Assembly (NCBI GenBank): GCA_001598975.1 | Contig: BBXU01002029.1 | Location: 1-57,600, forward strand | Length of the DNA: 57,600 nt | Reading direction: 5' to 3' | DNA from: Parachlorella kessleri | Taxonomy: Eukaryota; Chlorophyta; Trebouxiophyceae; Chlorellales; Chlorellaceae | Shown: positions 26,388 through 38,436 of the stretch, piece by piece | How positions within the stretch are numbered: the stretch's first letter is position 1 | Layout: every line of letters starts with the position of its first letter | The notes under the pieces: generated by a model | Told to the model about the DNA's origin: nothing | Database searches by the model: none | The model's input: only the letters and a program-made list of their open reading frames with translations | Translations under genes and position numbers: made by a program

Positions 26388-29060
26388 TTACTGCTGCTGG
26401 GGCACACCTGCCAATCTCCCCGCCACAGACACCATACCGCCCAGCTCCTCACAGGTGATCCCTGCCTCATCAGCGGCTACCACCCAATCATATATTTCGT
26501 TGCGGACGTTCTCCTGCTGGCGTACCCACAGCTGCTCGAAATTGGCCAGCAAGGCCAGCCCCTCGGCATCACCCTCTGGAAGAGCGGCCTGCACGCGGGC
26601 AAGTGCGTCGAGAAGAGGGCAGGGAGCCAGCAGCCAGGCCAGAGCTGAGTCCAGCTGTAGGGTGGCGGCTTGCGCTGCGCTCGCAGGCTGCCGCATGAAA
26701 TGCGCAATAACAGCAGCACGGTGGAGTGGTGTCAGGGCTGGCCGGCTCCGAAGCTGCTCGTAGAAAGTCAGTGCTGGCTCCACAACGTGCTGCACAGCTG
26801 CAGGCGCATCGGCCAACCCAGCAATGCGCATGATGCCGCTCCTCTGAGCGTCGGTAAGGTTACACCACTTCATGCGTGGTATCTCTGTCCTCCCGGCTGA
26901 CCTGTACAGGCCACCCAGCCAGGGCTGGCTGCCCATGCGAGTGGCCACCGCCGGTGCAGGGTTGCCCCGTCCTGCATCAACTGCTGGGCCCGCTGGCTCA
27001 GCCTGCTGCTGCTGCTGCCCAGGCGGCACATGGGGTTGCTGTGGTCCAGGCTGGACATGCTCAGGGGGGGCGTTCTGTGCAGGCTCCAATCTACCGCCAG
27101 CCACAGCACCAGTGGACACGTCAGCTGCTGGGCCAGCTGGCTCCACCTGCTGCTGGTGCTGCGGAGGCAGGGGGGGCGGCTGCAGTCTAGGTTGGACATG
27201 CCCAGATTGGTCATTCTGTGCAGGCGCCACTGCCACGCCAGCCACAGCACCAGTGGGCGCGTCCGCTGCTGGGTCAGCTGGCTCGGCCTGCTGCTGCTGC
27301 TGGCGCTGCTGCGAAGGCCGCCGAGGGGGCTGCTGTAGTCCTGGGTGGACATGCTCAGGTTGGGCATTCGGTGCAAGCGCCAAGGCCCCAGCAGCCACAG
27401 CACCAGTGGGCGCATCAGCTGCTGGGCCAGCTGCCTCGGCCTGCTGCTGCTGGCGCTGCAGCGAAGGTCGCCGAGGGGGTTCCTGCAGTCCTGGTTGGAC
27501 ATGCGCAGGTTGGGCTGGCTGTGCAGGCGCCGATGCCTCCCCTACCCCAGCACCAGCGAGCGCCCCAGCTCCTATCTCAGGGCCAGTTGCAGGGGGCTGG
27601 GGTGCGGAGTGTCGTTGTCGCCGAGGTTGCGGCGCATCGCTGCAATCCATATCATTGCTGCGCCTTGCCCTGCGGCGGCACGTCACTGGCACCGGCCCTT
27701 GTCTGCAATATACCTTGATGACAAAGAGGCCATCAAGCCAGTCGTCAGTCTCCTCAAACACCAGCTGGGTTCCTGGGCTGAGGCTGAGGCCAAGTCCTTC
27801 GAACACCGCCTTGAACCGCGTCTTGCCCTGCAGCACCAACCCAAGCGCAGCGTCGCCATAGCTGCGCGCATTTGAATTTGCGGAGCACACCAAAGCCAGC
27901 AGCCTAATAAAACACATCCGTGGTAAGGAACGTACGCACCAAAACTCCATCAGTAGTCAGAGTTGCAAGGCATCGTTAGTAGCTGTGACTCCGATACCCT
28001 CCGAAACAGTTGCATATACCACTGACACACCAAAGGCTTCCCAGCGCTCATATCGCTCACAAATTTGATCCGGAGGTCTCCACTTGCACCCAACGCCATG
28101 GACACATGTTGCACATGCACGCCGGCCCTGAAGACCACCTCGTCGTCCCACCTTCACATACCAAGGTCGTACATCATCGCATCTGCAGCAATAAAACATC
28201 TGGTGAGGCACTAAGTCAGGTCTGACACATCTCTTGCCAGGCCTGTTTAGATAGGTATAGGCACGTAGGGCTGTGACAATGTCAAGAGCAAGTGCACAGA
28301 CCCGCTGTTCTGCAGGTACGCCCAAATACTCACGTGTCACACACATGGTTTCCTTGTTCAAATCAAGTTCGTCAATTCCGCGAAACCAGCGGCCTTCTAT
28401 CTCCTCCACCCAGACTTTCTTCCGTGCGGATTGGGGGGGAGACTCCTGGAGAGCATAGGCAATCATACCTTTTAGGCGTTGCATACTCCAACACCAACTG
28501 CATAATAAAAGTTCATCAGTAGGCAAGGCTCGGCCAGCGATGAAAGTTGCCCCCGTTGGGATTGCACAGGCAGGGCATTTCAAGTTCAGTGTACCCAACC
28601 TACACTCCCTCACCTCCTCCTCGGAGCTCACCTGCTGAGCCGCATTGCCCAGCTGGGCCTCATTGAGCTGTACCAAACCACCCGCCGCTGCAGGAGCCTC
28701 AGTCTCGAGGTCTCCTTTGGTAACGGTGGGACGTGCAGGGGCTGCCGCCTCAACCTCCATGCCAGGGCCTGACGCGTCTCCTGCTGCTGGGAACTGGGCT
28801 GGGGAACCAGCCCATGTTTCTGCCAGAGGCACGAGTGTGGCAGCCTGTCTGGTGCCTCCTGATGCAGCCGCCCCAACAGGGTGCAGCCCAAGCCTGCTTT
28901 GCCGTCGCAACGGCCCTTTCACACACTTGGTCACGCGAGGCGGAGGCTCACTGTGGACATCTTTGTCAGGCTCCACTGGCTGAGCAGCGAGCAGGGTGGG
29001 AGACTGCTTGCTAGAAGGGCCTGCCTGCTCCTTTGGAGTCCCTGAGAGAGGTTGCTGCAT
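26388..29060 (-). CDS. Large protein of unknown function, Cys-rich plus Pro/Gln-rich repeats
   Basis: Two long open frames join at a GTCAGT donor (exon 28027-29060) and a GCGCAG acceptor (exon 26388-27861), giving 835 aa; TTATTAG about 55 bases earlier is an alternative in-frame acceptor. Regions: a Pro/Ala/Ser-rich start; a Cys pair cluster CPAC...CSWCW (about 155-185) and a second, FYCCRCDDVRPWYV...ACATCVHGVGCKW (about 285-330), which look like zinc sites; a compact block GKTRFKAVFEGLGLSLSPG; four degenerate copies of a roughly 48-residue Pro/Gln repeat; and a helical, ordered C-terminus (KWCNLTDAQRSGIMRIAGLA to the end PQQQ). Compare nothing known to me. Gln/Pro repeats with zinc-like clusters would fit a nuclear or transposon-derived regulator, but that is a guess. 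Confidence 0.7.
26970..27520 (-). repeat. Four tandem coding repeats of about 48 codons
   Basis: Units read as variants of HVQPGLQ-PPRRPS-(Q-rich)-AEPAGPAADAPTGAVAG followed by APAQN. They differ by substitutions and changes in Gln-run length; the last copy is the most divergent. The repeat is visible in DNA as recurring blocks around GGCCAGCTG and CCACAGCACCAGTGG. Confidence 0.8.
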
Positions 29061-30635
29061 GCCGCCGTGCACATACAGCTGCCGGCGTATTGCAGTTTGG
29101 GCTGCGCCTATGCTGGAGTGGGGTGCCTCTATAAGCTAGGGCCACCTCTCCGTGGCCCAGCGCCTATGCTGCTGCTGAGAGTGAGCATACTCAGATCAGC
29201 TACCCCTGCCTGCGCGGGCAGCAAGGGTCTTAGTTACAGCGCATCGAGGCAAGCGGAGAAACTGATCATAGTGGAGTGGAAGCCGTATCTAACCTTCAGG
29301 CCGACCAACTGTGGTCTTTGGTTATAAAATAGGCCTTTGCCTGTCTACCTTCTGTGGAAGGATGGCTTGATGGAAAGGTGCTGAGTGTGGCACGGTGCAA
29401 CTAGCACCATGGAAGTACAAGCAGATCAGACTTGCCGCTGTCGTAGCCCTTGGATCAATTAGATGGACACCATACTGTTGAACATGAGAGGGAAGAAAGT
29501 CAGCATCGGCGGCGCAAGTCGGCGACACACGGAAGTGTGAGCAGAAGCCAGTTGCCTCTAGGACCTATGTCGGTCCAGGACAGTGGCAATCATGCAGGAT
29601 GTGGTACTGCAGCAGCAGCGGCGGTAGCAGGCAGAGGGCGTAACAAGGACGCCCGCAACCCAAGAGGGCAAAGGGAGCCTGCCTGGTATATGGCGGTGCA
29701 CTGGGCCAACTGACAAGGGCGCTATCTTGATGGTATATGGCGGTGCACTGGGCCAACTGACAAGGGCGCTATCTTGATGGGATGGGATGGCTCAATAGCT
29801 CCTCCAGGGCCGCAAGCAGGTCAATCCTTTGGGCCAACCGTGCCATCCATTACCCCTTAGTTAGGCGGGGACGGCCCACCACCACTGGCCCTGGAGGTCA
29901 TTGAGAGCGGGGCAGCTGGGGGCTACCCATCCCTTCTGAAACTAGGTCCCCGTTTTACTAATGGCACCCAGCGTGAAAAACTGGTACCCTTACTTGGGCC
30001 AGCAGCTAATGAGGGCGGCTCTACAGGAGCTGGGTACAAATTAGTTGACTAGTTTGTTGCCTACCTTCGTCTGACTGACGCGAACCCCACGATCAGCCCC
30101 TCCAGCCTTGCATGTCAACCTACGACAGTCATTGCACCGATGATACGCAGAGCAGGACCAAGAGAGCAGAACTACGGCCGAGTACGAAGGCCGGCACACC
30201 ATAACTACATGTACAATGATGGTGTTCACAAACTGCTGCATGAAGCAATAGCGGCCCAACACACACCACAGCAGCTTTTCCAAAGCGGAGGCTCACTGCT
30301 TTTTGCTGCCCACCCACCAACAGCTTGCCACCATTGTTAGCTCCCAAGTGAATGGCTGCATGAGCATGATCCCAAGCCTGGAACGTCTTTTGGCAAGAGC
30401 CTGCAAGAATTCACACAGTCTTTGTCTTTCGAGGTCCATGCCATCATGTACCGCAGGACTTGTTTCAAGTACAGTAACAAGGCTGTTTGCTGGCCTCTCC
30501 GCTCAGCCTTGGCAAAATCTTCTATCCCCAGTATTCATGCAGGCAATTTGACAATGAAGGCGGCGCCCAACTTGATGCGAGACTTACACTGGCACAAGAC
30601 AGGCAAGGCACCAGTGAGCCTATGCAGCAGGCGAC
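29061..30635. other. Intergenic region with a tandem 47-bp repeat and a possible polyA signal
   Basis: Between the Cys-rich gene start and the peptide deformylase stop. A perfect two-copy tandem repeat of 47 bases (TGGTATATGGCGGTGC...) lies at 29684-29730 and 29731-29777. TTACA at 30584-30588, read as TGTAA on the minus strand, lies about 48 bases past the deformylase stop and fits a green-algal polyadenylation signal. Short ORFs on both strands have no supportable product. Confidence 0.5.
29684..29777. repeat. Two-copy 47-bp perfect tandem repeat
   Basis: 29684-29730 and 29731-29777 are the same sequence, ending GGGCGCTATCTTGA, followed by a run of GATGG. Confidence 0.85.
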
Positions 30636-32281
30636 TTACTTGGGCTCAAGTGTTTCCCGCGAGCAGAAGCTCCTGGTCAGCATGCGGTCCACATACAGCC
30701 GCCCCTGCACAGTCTCCGCGCCTAGTCTCAGAATTAGAATCAAGCATGCACTGGCGTATGGAAAGGAGCAGTGTAAGCTAACCCAGGCGAAAGAGTGGTC
30801 CCAACCCCTGGGCCAGGGCATTGAGCACGGCTTGCTGCACCAGCTGTAAGTCACCACTTAAGGTACAGGTGGTTGTGACCTGGGCTGTACACTTCTCTCA
30901 GTCCTAGTAGCTTGCAGGTGAATAGCCGGCAGCACTGGACTTGCCTGGAGGTGATCGCACTCATGTTGCAGGATGCGTGCTTGCCAGCCTCGGGCCTCAA
31001 AGCTGACAGGATTTCCCTCGGGAGTGAGAGCATCCACATGCACGCCAGCATACCGCTCAACTAATGCCTGCCAAGGAGAGGACCCGGGAACGGGCGGCGA
31101 GGCCAACGGTAGTGAGCAACTACGAGAAGGACCAGTGGCCCTCCAGTGCGCTTTTGTGAATGTTACGCGGCAAGGGCTGGGTGATTGCTAACAGGTTGCT
31201 CCCCAGCGGATTGATGATGACAGTGCGTCACTTCCATAGCCCTGGCTACCTTGTGCTGGTTAGCAGATATCTCCACAATGCCAAGCTAGCTTTTAAGGCC
31301 ACCAAGCCCCGTGCCGTCTGCCATAGAAGCAACCAATCATCGCCTCAGGCCTCACCTGGTAGCCAGGCACGCTGAGGCAGCCCTCAAAGAAGCGCGCCCC
31401 CTCTGCACCCAAGGGCAAGAGCCTGGGGTTGATGAGGGCAACGACCTCAAAGGGCGCCCGCTCCATGTTGACCCGCTCTTCTTCTGACAACCTGGCGATA
31501 TACTCCTCTCTGTCCTCCATCACCAACACCTGCTCTGCAGTGGAGCACTTCACCTTCCAGTGGCTGCCGTGCTAGTTGGCAGCCCTGAAGCAGCAACAGC
31601 TGCTGGTGGCATGGCGCAGCCGCCGGGCCAGCCACCCGCTGTAACAAGCAGGGACCCATTACAGTGTGGCACACTTGGAGGTAGGCCGCCCGCACGCTAT
31701 GCACAGCACACTGCAGTAGCTTGATAGCCAGCATTGCAGTTGGTACGCAACAGGCTCACATACACACAAATGCGCTTCTAGCCTGACCTGCAGCGGCACG
31801 CCTATCTGTGGCGCTGCAAGGCCCACGCCGGGGGCAGCCCTCATCACCTCCACCATCACCTCCACCAACCGCAGCAGCTCCGTGCTGCCTAACAGTGCGT
31901 CAGGCACCAGACAGGCCGCCTGCAAAGCACCAGAGCCAGTTAGCTGTACTCCTGTTCTGCGTGTTACTTAGTGACAGACCCGTGAAGACATCAAATATGC
32001 TCGGGGAGATTCAGTGGGCACCTTGTAAGCGGTTCAGGGTGCTAGACAGGCTAAGGACTGCTCACCTGTCGGAGCACCAGATCGCCTGCCTTGACTATCG
32101 GAGGTGGATCTGCTGCATAGGCCACCTCCCACAGCTGCTTCTTTGCCTCTAAGAAAGTCGCCGTCGCTGAGCTTGCCGTGTGCATCTTCCTGGCTGGCCC
32201 AGCCAAGCTGTGGATCAGTCCTGGTGTCCTGAGCTTGCAAGGCGGTCGCCAGCAGCGCCAGAACTGGATGGTGCGGTGCAT
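30636..32281 (-). CDS. Peptide deformylase, organelle-targeted
   Basis: Five exons in phase (237 aa): 32066-32281, 31788-31919, 31356-31529, 30945-31067, 30636-30704. The enzyme removes the formyl group from N-formyl-Met of organelle-made proteins using a bound metal. All three family motifs are present: GVGLAAPQ (103-110), EGCLSV (165-170, Cys metal ligand) and QHECDHL (208-214, two His ligands and catalytic Glu). The first 45 residues ([20 protein letters not shown]...) are basic and lack acids, as in a mitochondrial or plastid transit peptide. An upstream in-frame GTG is ignored in favour of the ATG at 32281. The C-terminus ends [19 protein letters not shown]. Intron 4 is GC-AG (AG|GCAAGT at 30944), placed directly after the catalytic motif. 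PDF1A-type by the EGCLSVPGY motif. Confidence 0.96.
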
Positions 32282-33274
32282 GAACACTCTCTGACAGTCT
32301 TTACGTAGGGTTCAATGTCATGATCAGTACCCCACTTTCGCGATCGTGGCTGTCTAGCTCGATGCCTGCAGAAATCCCTATGTCGAAGCGAGCAAGGCAA
32401 ATTATCACCGCATGATCTTGACATTGCCAAGGCTAGCATGAGTCATGACATGTGCTTGTCCGTGACTCCCTCGGGTGGTCATCATTGATGTCATCAATGC
32501 AAACGACACCTATCTGTCTGAGTCCTATCTTTACAAAAGGAACGGGTGAAGCCTGGTTAAAAAAGTCAATACGTTTTATGATCCACTCCACGTGAATAAA
32601 AGACACAAGTCTGTGTAAACTCTGCAGGCGTGACGCTTCATGAAGTACCACCGCCAGCCCACTAGGCTGGTGGCCTGCTAGCCGGCCATCCAGACTCCTT
32701 GCTTCAGTTCTTTAGCACGCTGCCTCGCCCCAACATCGCTACGTTCTTCTGCTACTGCCACTGGGTCAAAGGTATGGGGTTCCTCCAGGCAGACCACTTG
32801 CTGCCATGAGGGTGCTCCTGCGGTCCTTCGCTCAAGCCTCTGCCCTTGCGCCTAGCCTGTTGGGCAGTGGTTGCCCCAGGATGCCCTCCAGGGTATCAGC
32901 TGCCAGCTCGTATAGCCGTGACCTGACAGGGAAGGGGAATCTATGCATGGCAGTAGGCGATGATTTGCTAAGCCTGCCTTCCAGTTGTTAGCTGCCAGCT
33001 CAGCTCATACAATAAAACCCGCAGGAAGGACGCTCTACAGCTATAAGTGACCCGTGCAGCACAGCACCAACTGTACGATAAGGCTGGCTTCCAGACTTCT
33101 GGCACATCGCTGATATCAATCCAGCCCATAGTGTAACAGCCCAAGGGAGAGCAGCAAACCCTATTAACAAGGCAGCATCCAGCATGCAGGGTCTCTTGAG
33201 ACTTGACCCCTGGGCAATTCATTAAGGAGCTGGCCTCGGCCCCCTCTCCCGTCACTTGCGCCCCCCTGGCAGCC
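32282..33274. other. Intergenic region, no gene seen
   Basis: Between the deformylase start and the SDR stop (both minus strand). I see no product-bearing ORF or repeat. Confidence 0.5.
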
Positions 33275-35963
33275 TTAGGAGGCCCAACTCTTTGCTGGAT
33301 CCTTGGCCTCGTCATTGCCTGGCTCCTGAGGCATGGTTTGGAACACATTTAGGGCGATGGGAGTCTTAGTGTAGTAGGGCCCCAGCCAGAGCCCACCTTT
33401 GCCTGCAGGGATGGGGCATGCCAATGCTGCTTAGTCATCACATTAGTGTGGGAGTCCACGGTGTGCATGCCAGTCACGCTTCACACAACACGGATTATTG
33501 GTCCCCATGCTGCCCAACCTCATCTTCCCTCCGTGATGGTGATGTCCCAACAGGTCCAAAGTCGCTGTGCCAGCCACCAAGACCAAGACCGTGCACCTCC
33601 CCCCACAGCTTACAATGAACATGTTTGATTCCTGCCCAAGGCTTACTGCAGCGGCCATGCACCTCCCTGCAACGCAGCCGCATGCAGGTATTCTGAGCAT
33701 CCTACGCTCTGCAAAGGTAGCCGTCGGACGGCAGGGAGCCTGCCCAAGCGGCACAGTAACTATAAGTCATATAGTGCTAAATTCAACAGCGTGCCACCAC
33801 CCTGTGCATGACCTTAATGGTGTCTGTGGCAGCAAGCACCTACCTTGCAAGGACGGCTCAGTCGCAGCGTAGATGGTTGAGATGGCGCCATTTTCAAGAG
33901 TCTGTCCACCCACTTGCTGCAACTTGTTGTGTGCAGTGGACTCCTTCTTGCTAAAGTCCTATAATGGGCATCACAGTCAGGTGGGTGTATCAGGTGCTGC
34001 GGAACAACATGCATTGCAGAAAGCTGGGCATAGTGAGCATTGGAGGCGTGAACCATAGAACGACCACTGACACCCCACATTTACAAGATTACCATTCTGC
34101 AAATACCCTGAAGCTCTTCCCTCATATCATGGACACAAGACTGCTTATTGTCATTCCCGGCTGTTCCATTGACATCCCTTGCCTGGAGCGCCACCTCTAT
34201 TACCAACCCCGCCACAAGTAGCAACCCACCATCTTGCGGAAGAGGTCAGTGGTTGTCATGCCTGGCTGGACCACAAACAAATCCACCCCCGATCCCTCCA
34301 GCCTTCTGGCAATCTCCTTGCCCACCATCAGCTTGCACAGGTTGGCCGCACCGTACCAGTCAAAGCTGGTCCGATCAATGCTCTTGCCACTGCGCAAAAG
34401 GCGGTGTAGTACTGCCATTCAGTCAGACATGGTACTTACATGGCTTCGGCACAGCCCAGCAAGGGCTACCTGCAGCAGGTGCGAAGGCACCGCACCGCAT
34501 ACTTCCAAGGGGCCCACTGTCACAACAGCAACTGCTGATAAGGGTCGGTTCATGTGAGTTGTTGTTAGTTGTGGTACATTGGAACAGCCCTTGCAGAGCT
34601 CTCCACCACAACCACCTACGTGAGGTCATCCCATGGCACAAAGCCTCTTGACTCTTCTGGGGAGGACATGAACACAATGCGGGACCCAGGGGCAGATGCC
34701 TGGATCTTGGGCAGCAGCAGGTGGGTTAGGTAGAAGTGGCCCAGGAAGTTTACACCTGCAGCTTGCAAAGCTTCATAAGCAGGGGTTCTCCCAAGCACCG
34801 TCTGGCTCAGGGTTTTCCTGTTCCTGTGGCCAAGGCGGCAAGCCAGCTGCTTCCCTCCTTGCACCTACACGACGTCCTGCAACGCTCTGTGAACACCTCA
34901 CACACCACAAGCAGGCAACGATGCTATGTAGGCCCACTGAGGCATGGGAGCCAACTACCCTCAAACCTGACACTGCCCACACTACCCCTCAGGTCACCTC
35001 ACCTATGTGAACTTCAATGCCATCCTGTGTCTTCTCCATGCCCTCGGGGATCTGCACTCCCGCATTGTTGATCAGGCACTGCAGGGAGGGGTGCTGTGAG
35101 TTGACTCGGTCAGCAAAGTCTTTCACAGACCTACAGAGGGAGGCGAGTGATTGTTGTTTTCAAGGCCCGCCCACACCGGTGGGTAATGTTATGGGTAAAC
35201 CCATGGGTAAACATGCATGTGCTGTATTGGTTGGACTCCGGCTGGCAGCTGGTGAAGCCAGTATTAAGTTCTATATGTGTCGTTGCACAGAAATGAAGTG
35301 CCACTGACATGCTTGCACTGCGAGCTCAACCATCAAAGCAGTTGCTGCAACTGGGTGGCACTCTTTCCTTAGACCTCAAGGTGATATCAGCAAGGGGTGG
35401 GCAACATCACCTGAACCTCGCTACAAAAGGCTTGCTGCTTACTTGAGGGATGCCAAGTCGACATGCTCGAAGGATATCTTGCCGGCCTTGGTCTCTTGCC
35501 GGATGTTGTCGATGGCACTGCAGTACAGCAATAAAGGTAGGTAAGAAGCAGCTCAGGATGCCTGGCCAGCTGGCCTGCAGGTGACCACAAGGACATAAAT
35601 GCAAGGCTTAGCAGCCCAAGGTTACCGTAAGCCATGGACAAACCGGGACCAACAAAACGTTCGGATGAACGTTCAGACTCACTCGTCAGAGCGTTCCACG
35701 TTGCGGGCAGCTAGCACCACATTGGCGTTCTTGGCAGCCAGCTGCTTGCAGAACTCAAACCCTAGGCCGCTGCTGCCGCCCGTCACAACAAACGTTTTGC
35801 CAGACTGATCGGGAACTTTGTCATAATTCCAGCTGACATCTCCAAGCTTGTCTCCAGCCACCGCCTCTACCACCTTCTGCACGTTGTCCATCACCGACAT
35901 GGTACGTCCGCTTGAAAGAAAGTGAGGCAACAGACGCTTAGAGGTGCGAATAGTTGTAAACAT
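33275..35963 (-). CDS. Classical short-chain dehydrogenase/reductase with altered active site
   Basis: Seven exons in phase (340 aa): 35683-35963, 35443-35517, 35003-35130, 34620-34755, 34230-34389, 33844-33958, 33275-33402. The upstream ATG at 35963 adds MFTTIRTSKRLLPHFLSSGR, an organelle presequence; a second ATG at 35900 would give a cytosolic form. NAD(P)-binding TGGSSGLG (61-68), the NNAG motif (INNAG, about 139-143), and SS at 192-193 before the active-site Tyr219 are present. The catalytic Lys expected four residues after Tyr (YxxxK) is Asn223: the segment reads WYGAANLCKLM where relatives read YxxSKLCNxL. The fold and dinucleotide binding are therefore clear but catalysis is doubtful, unless Lys226 substitutes. 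Closest in pattern to retinol dehydrogenase/WWOX/protochlorophyllide-reductase-like SDRs. The family's GKGG-GPYY C-terminal motif is present in the last exon. Confidence 0.92.
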
Positions 35964-36330
35964 GGGCGAGGACTGGCTACAGTAAGTACCGCAGGCCTGG
36001 TAAGGGCCTCCAAAATATGCCTAGCTTCCCTTCCGCTGAAGCGCGCAAGGTTGCGCTCGCGCCCCTTGCAGGCGCCCCTTCCAAGGCTCCGTCCACAGAG
36101 TTGGGTTTGCCGTGGGGTTTGGTGCGATTGCTGTGTTGGTTGGGACTGCTTCTTTACAACCAAGCTTATGGCGAGGTCGGTGTCTCAGGGTTCAACGCTT
36201 AAGCCAACCTTTTCATTCACAGAAGGAACGACTGTTGCATCAGGCCAGCTACTTCACTTAGCCTCCATGGTGGCGGTTAGAACCGATGACACGCCCAGGG
36301 GGAGATCTGTCATACTCCAATGCCACCAAT

Positions 36331-36335
36331 TTACA
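36331..36335 (-). terminator. Possible TGTAA polyadenylation signal of the DWARF27-like gene
   Basis: TTACA on the plus strand, about 115 bases past the stop codon at 36451. Confidence 0.35.
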
Positions 36336-36450
36336 CAACAGCATGTCCTGGGCTACTACCAACCTAGTGTGCTGCCAGGTTGTGGTCGCTCGCCGCTGCT
36401 GTCCCTAGCTAGCTAACCTGCCACCTACTAATAAAACCCTCGGAACCGTA

Positions 36451-38295
36451 TCAGTCCAGCTTGTGACACCTGACTGCTGCCTCCCCGGCCTCTGGTCCCA
36501 CTGGGGCGCCAGTGGGGCAGGCAGCCAGGCAGGACTGCCTGGAGACAGGGTCTTCAGACAGTGGAGGAGGCACCTGCCCAAAAATCATCTGCATTGCAGG
36601 GAAGCTCAACAGAGGTCATGCTGGGAATGAGAGATGGAACCACAGCACTCCCAGCACAGCTGCACAGCCTGACACTGTATGAGGCAGCGAGAGAGAGCTA
36701 AAGGAAATAACAGCTCCTATATCTCGCAGACAACCATGATGCGTGGCGATGGAAGAAACAATCCCACTTGTACAGCCAACCAGAAGCAAGACTTCCTACG
36801 TCTCTGTCTGCCGCTCACCTCGCAGCTGTAGTCCTCAAAGTTGGGGTTCATAGTCACCGGCATCCCCAGCTGCTCTGTGAAGAAGCTCTGTGTGGGCGCC
36901 TTGCAGAGGTTCACACACATGGCAGTGCAGCCACTCTCAGCCAGGTATCTGCATAGCAGGGCAGCGTGAGAGGCGTCAGAGCAGCACTTAAAGACCATGG
37001 CGGGTCAATAGGGCACAGTGCACCTGACCCTGTTGCCCTTCACAGCATGCATGGCAGGGGCTTAGTAGCCACGTAGCCCGCCAATTAGGACGCTGCGGAA
37101 GCTGGCAGGCGGCGTGCACTCCAAACCAGTGTGATTCCGCAAGCCAGCATACCTTATCAATTAGGCCTCCGTCCCCTTGGCCAAATGCCCTGTATAAACA
37201 GCAAATTTCCCGCCCCAGACCGGCAGTCATTGCCCCATTGGCTTTTATCACAACTACCTCCCCAACATCCAGATGTCACCAGCTGTAGGTCATCTACCAA
37301 ATAGGTCGGCAACCATGGCAGCCTGAAGCATGGGGTATCCCCACTTATGGCACATGGCTTGCGAGACCATAGCTGTTACCCCACCACCCACCGACCTGCA
37401 ACGCTTGATGAACACCCTGCTCTGCTGCTTCACCCCATCAACCTCGACTTCAGTGGTCTCCATGGGCCCCACCAGCCAGGTGAAGAAGGCCGGGGTGATG
37501 CGGGCATTCAGCTCCGCTCCCCACTTGGTGTAGGGGAAGGCCCTCCTGAACCATGCTGGCACTGATGGGAAGCCGGAGATGACTGCAGCACGCTGCTGTG
37601 CTGCTGTCCTGCCCTGCACGGGGTGAAAGTTCAGGGGAGAAAAGACATTACTTGCAATCGTCTTTTTGTGGCAACGCCTCACCCAGCATTAATCCTGCAT
37701 GGATGAGAAGCGGAGACGAGTCGATCGCGGCGCTGCTGCTGTGTGGTTTTACCATGCTTCCGGGTGGGCAGCTTCACTTGGTGATGCACACCAGGCGCAG
37801 CAACACCTGCGCCTAGTGTGCATGGCCGAAGTGAACACCGCCTGTTGCAGACTGTGAGCGTCCTGGACATGCTCCTTGCCTGCACTATACAAGCCTCCGC
37901 TGCCGCACCTTCATCAGTGCTCTGGACACCTCGACCATGCCAGCAAATGTCTCTGGGCCATCATCCCAGGAGCGGCTACTCTGCCAGCCTGCTATCCTTC
38001 CATAGGCCTTGCGACACATGCCTATGAATGCAATATCTGTTGGACTGTCCTGGTAATTAACCTTTTCGCTTGCCGAGGTGCTGTGAGGGGCAGTGCTAGG
38101 CACTGGGGTGTCCTTGGCCCCCACACGTGGGGTTGCTGAACTGCAGGACCCAGGACTAGTAGGTGACGAGCTAGGCGCTGCGCGTGGACTAGAGGCCTTG
38201 CAAGGCAGTTTGAGGAGCCTCTGACGTCTCCTTGCAGAGCAGTAACCTTGACTGATCGCACTTGATACAGGCAGGGCGTGCCATGAGATCGACAT
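36451..38295 (-). CDS. DWARF27-like beta-carotene isomerase, plastid-targeted
   Basis: Four exons in phase (290 aa): 37909-38295, 37396-37613, 36819-36948, 36451-36588. D27 proteins are iron-dependent isomerases; rice/Arabidopsis D27 converts all-trans- to 9-cis-beta-carotene, the first step to strigolactones, and D27-like relatives act on other cis-carotenes. Residues 1-60 are Ser/Ala/Arg-rich, like a chloroplast transit peptide. The family block (DUF4033) starts near YQDSPTDIAFIG and continues through AELNARITPAFFTWLVGP, the Cys motif GCTAMCVNLCKAPTQ, and the hallmark TMNPNFEDYSCEMIFGQ, ending with the conserved second Cys pair QSCLAACPTG. Many green algae lack canonical strigolactones, so a role in cis-carotene or apocarotenoid metabolism is more likely here (inference). 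Confidence 0.95.
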
Positions 38296-38436
38296 GGTAT
38301 CGCAAGCCCTGCGGTTGTCACCGCCCAGTGCAGCGGCACTGTCTTTCTTGTGGGGCCGGGAAGCGTCTCTTCCTGGCTTTGTGGCTGGTTTGGAACCTCT
38401 ACCCGCCAGCGCCTATCACGTAAACAGCACTTCCTT

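Noticed and set aside
26455..27875. Long plus-strand frames opposite the Gln/Pro repeats (up to 329 codons)
   Set aside because: They are the complement of a strongly biased coding repeat; the minus frame has the ordered flanking regions and a consistent intron.
28499..28631. Apparent intron (CAG|GTGAGC to TTATTATGCAG) in the Cys-rich gene
   Set aside because: Its removal shifts the frame and the downstream frame then stops soon, while reading through keeps the Cys motifs and 340 open codons.
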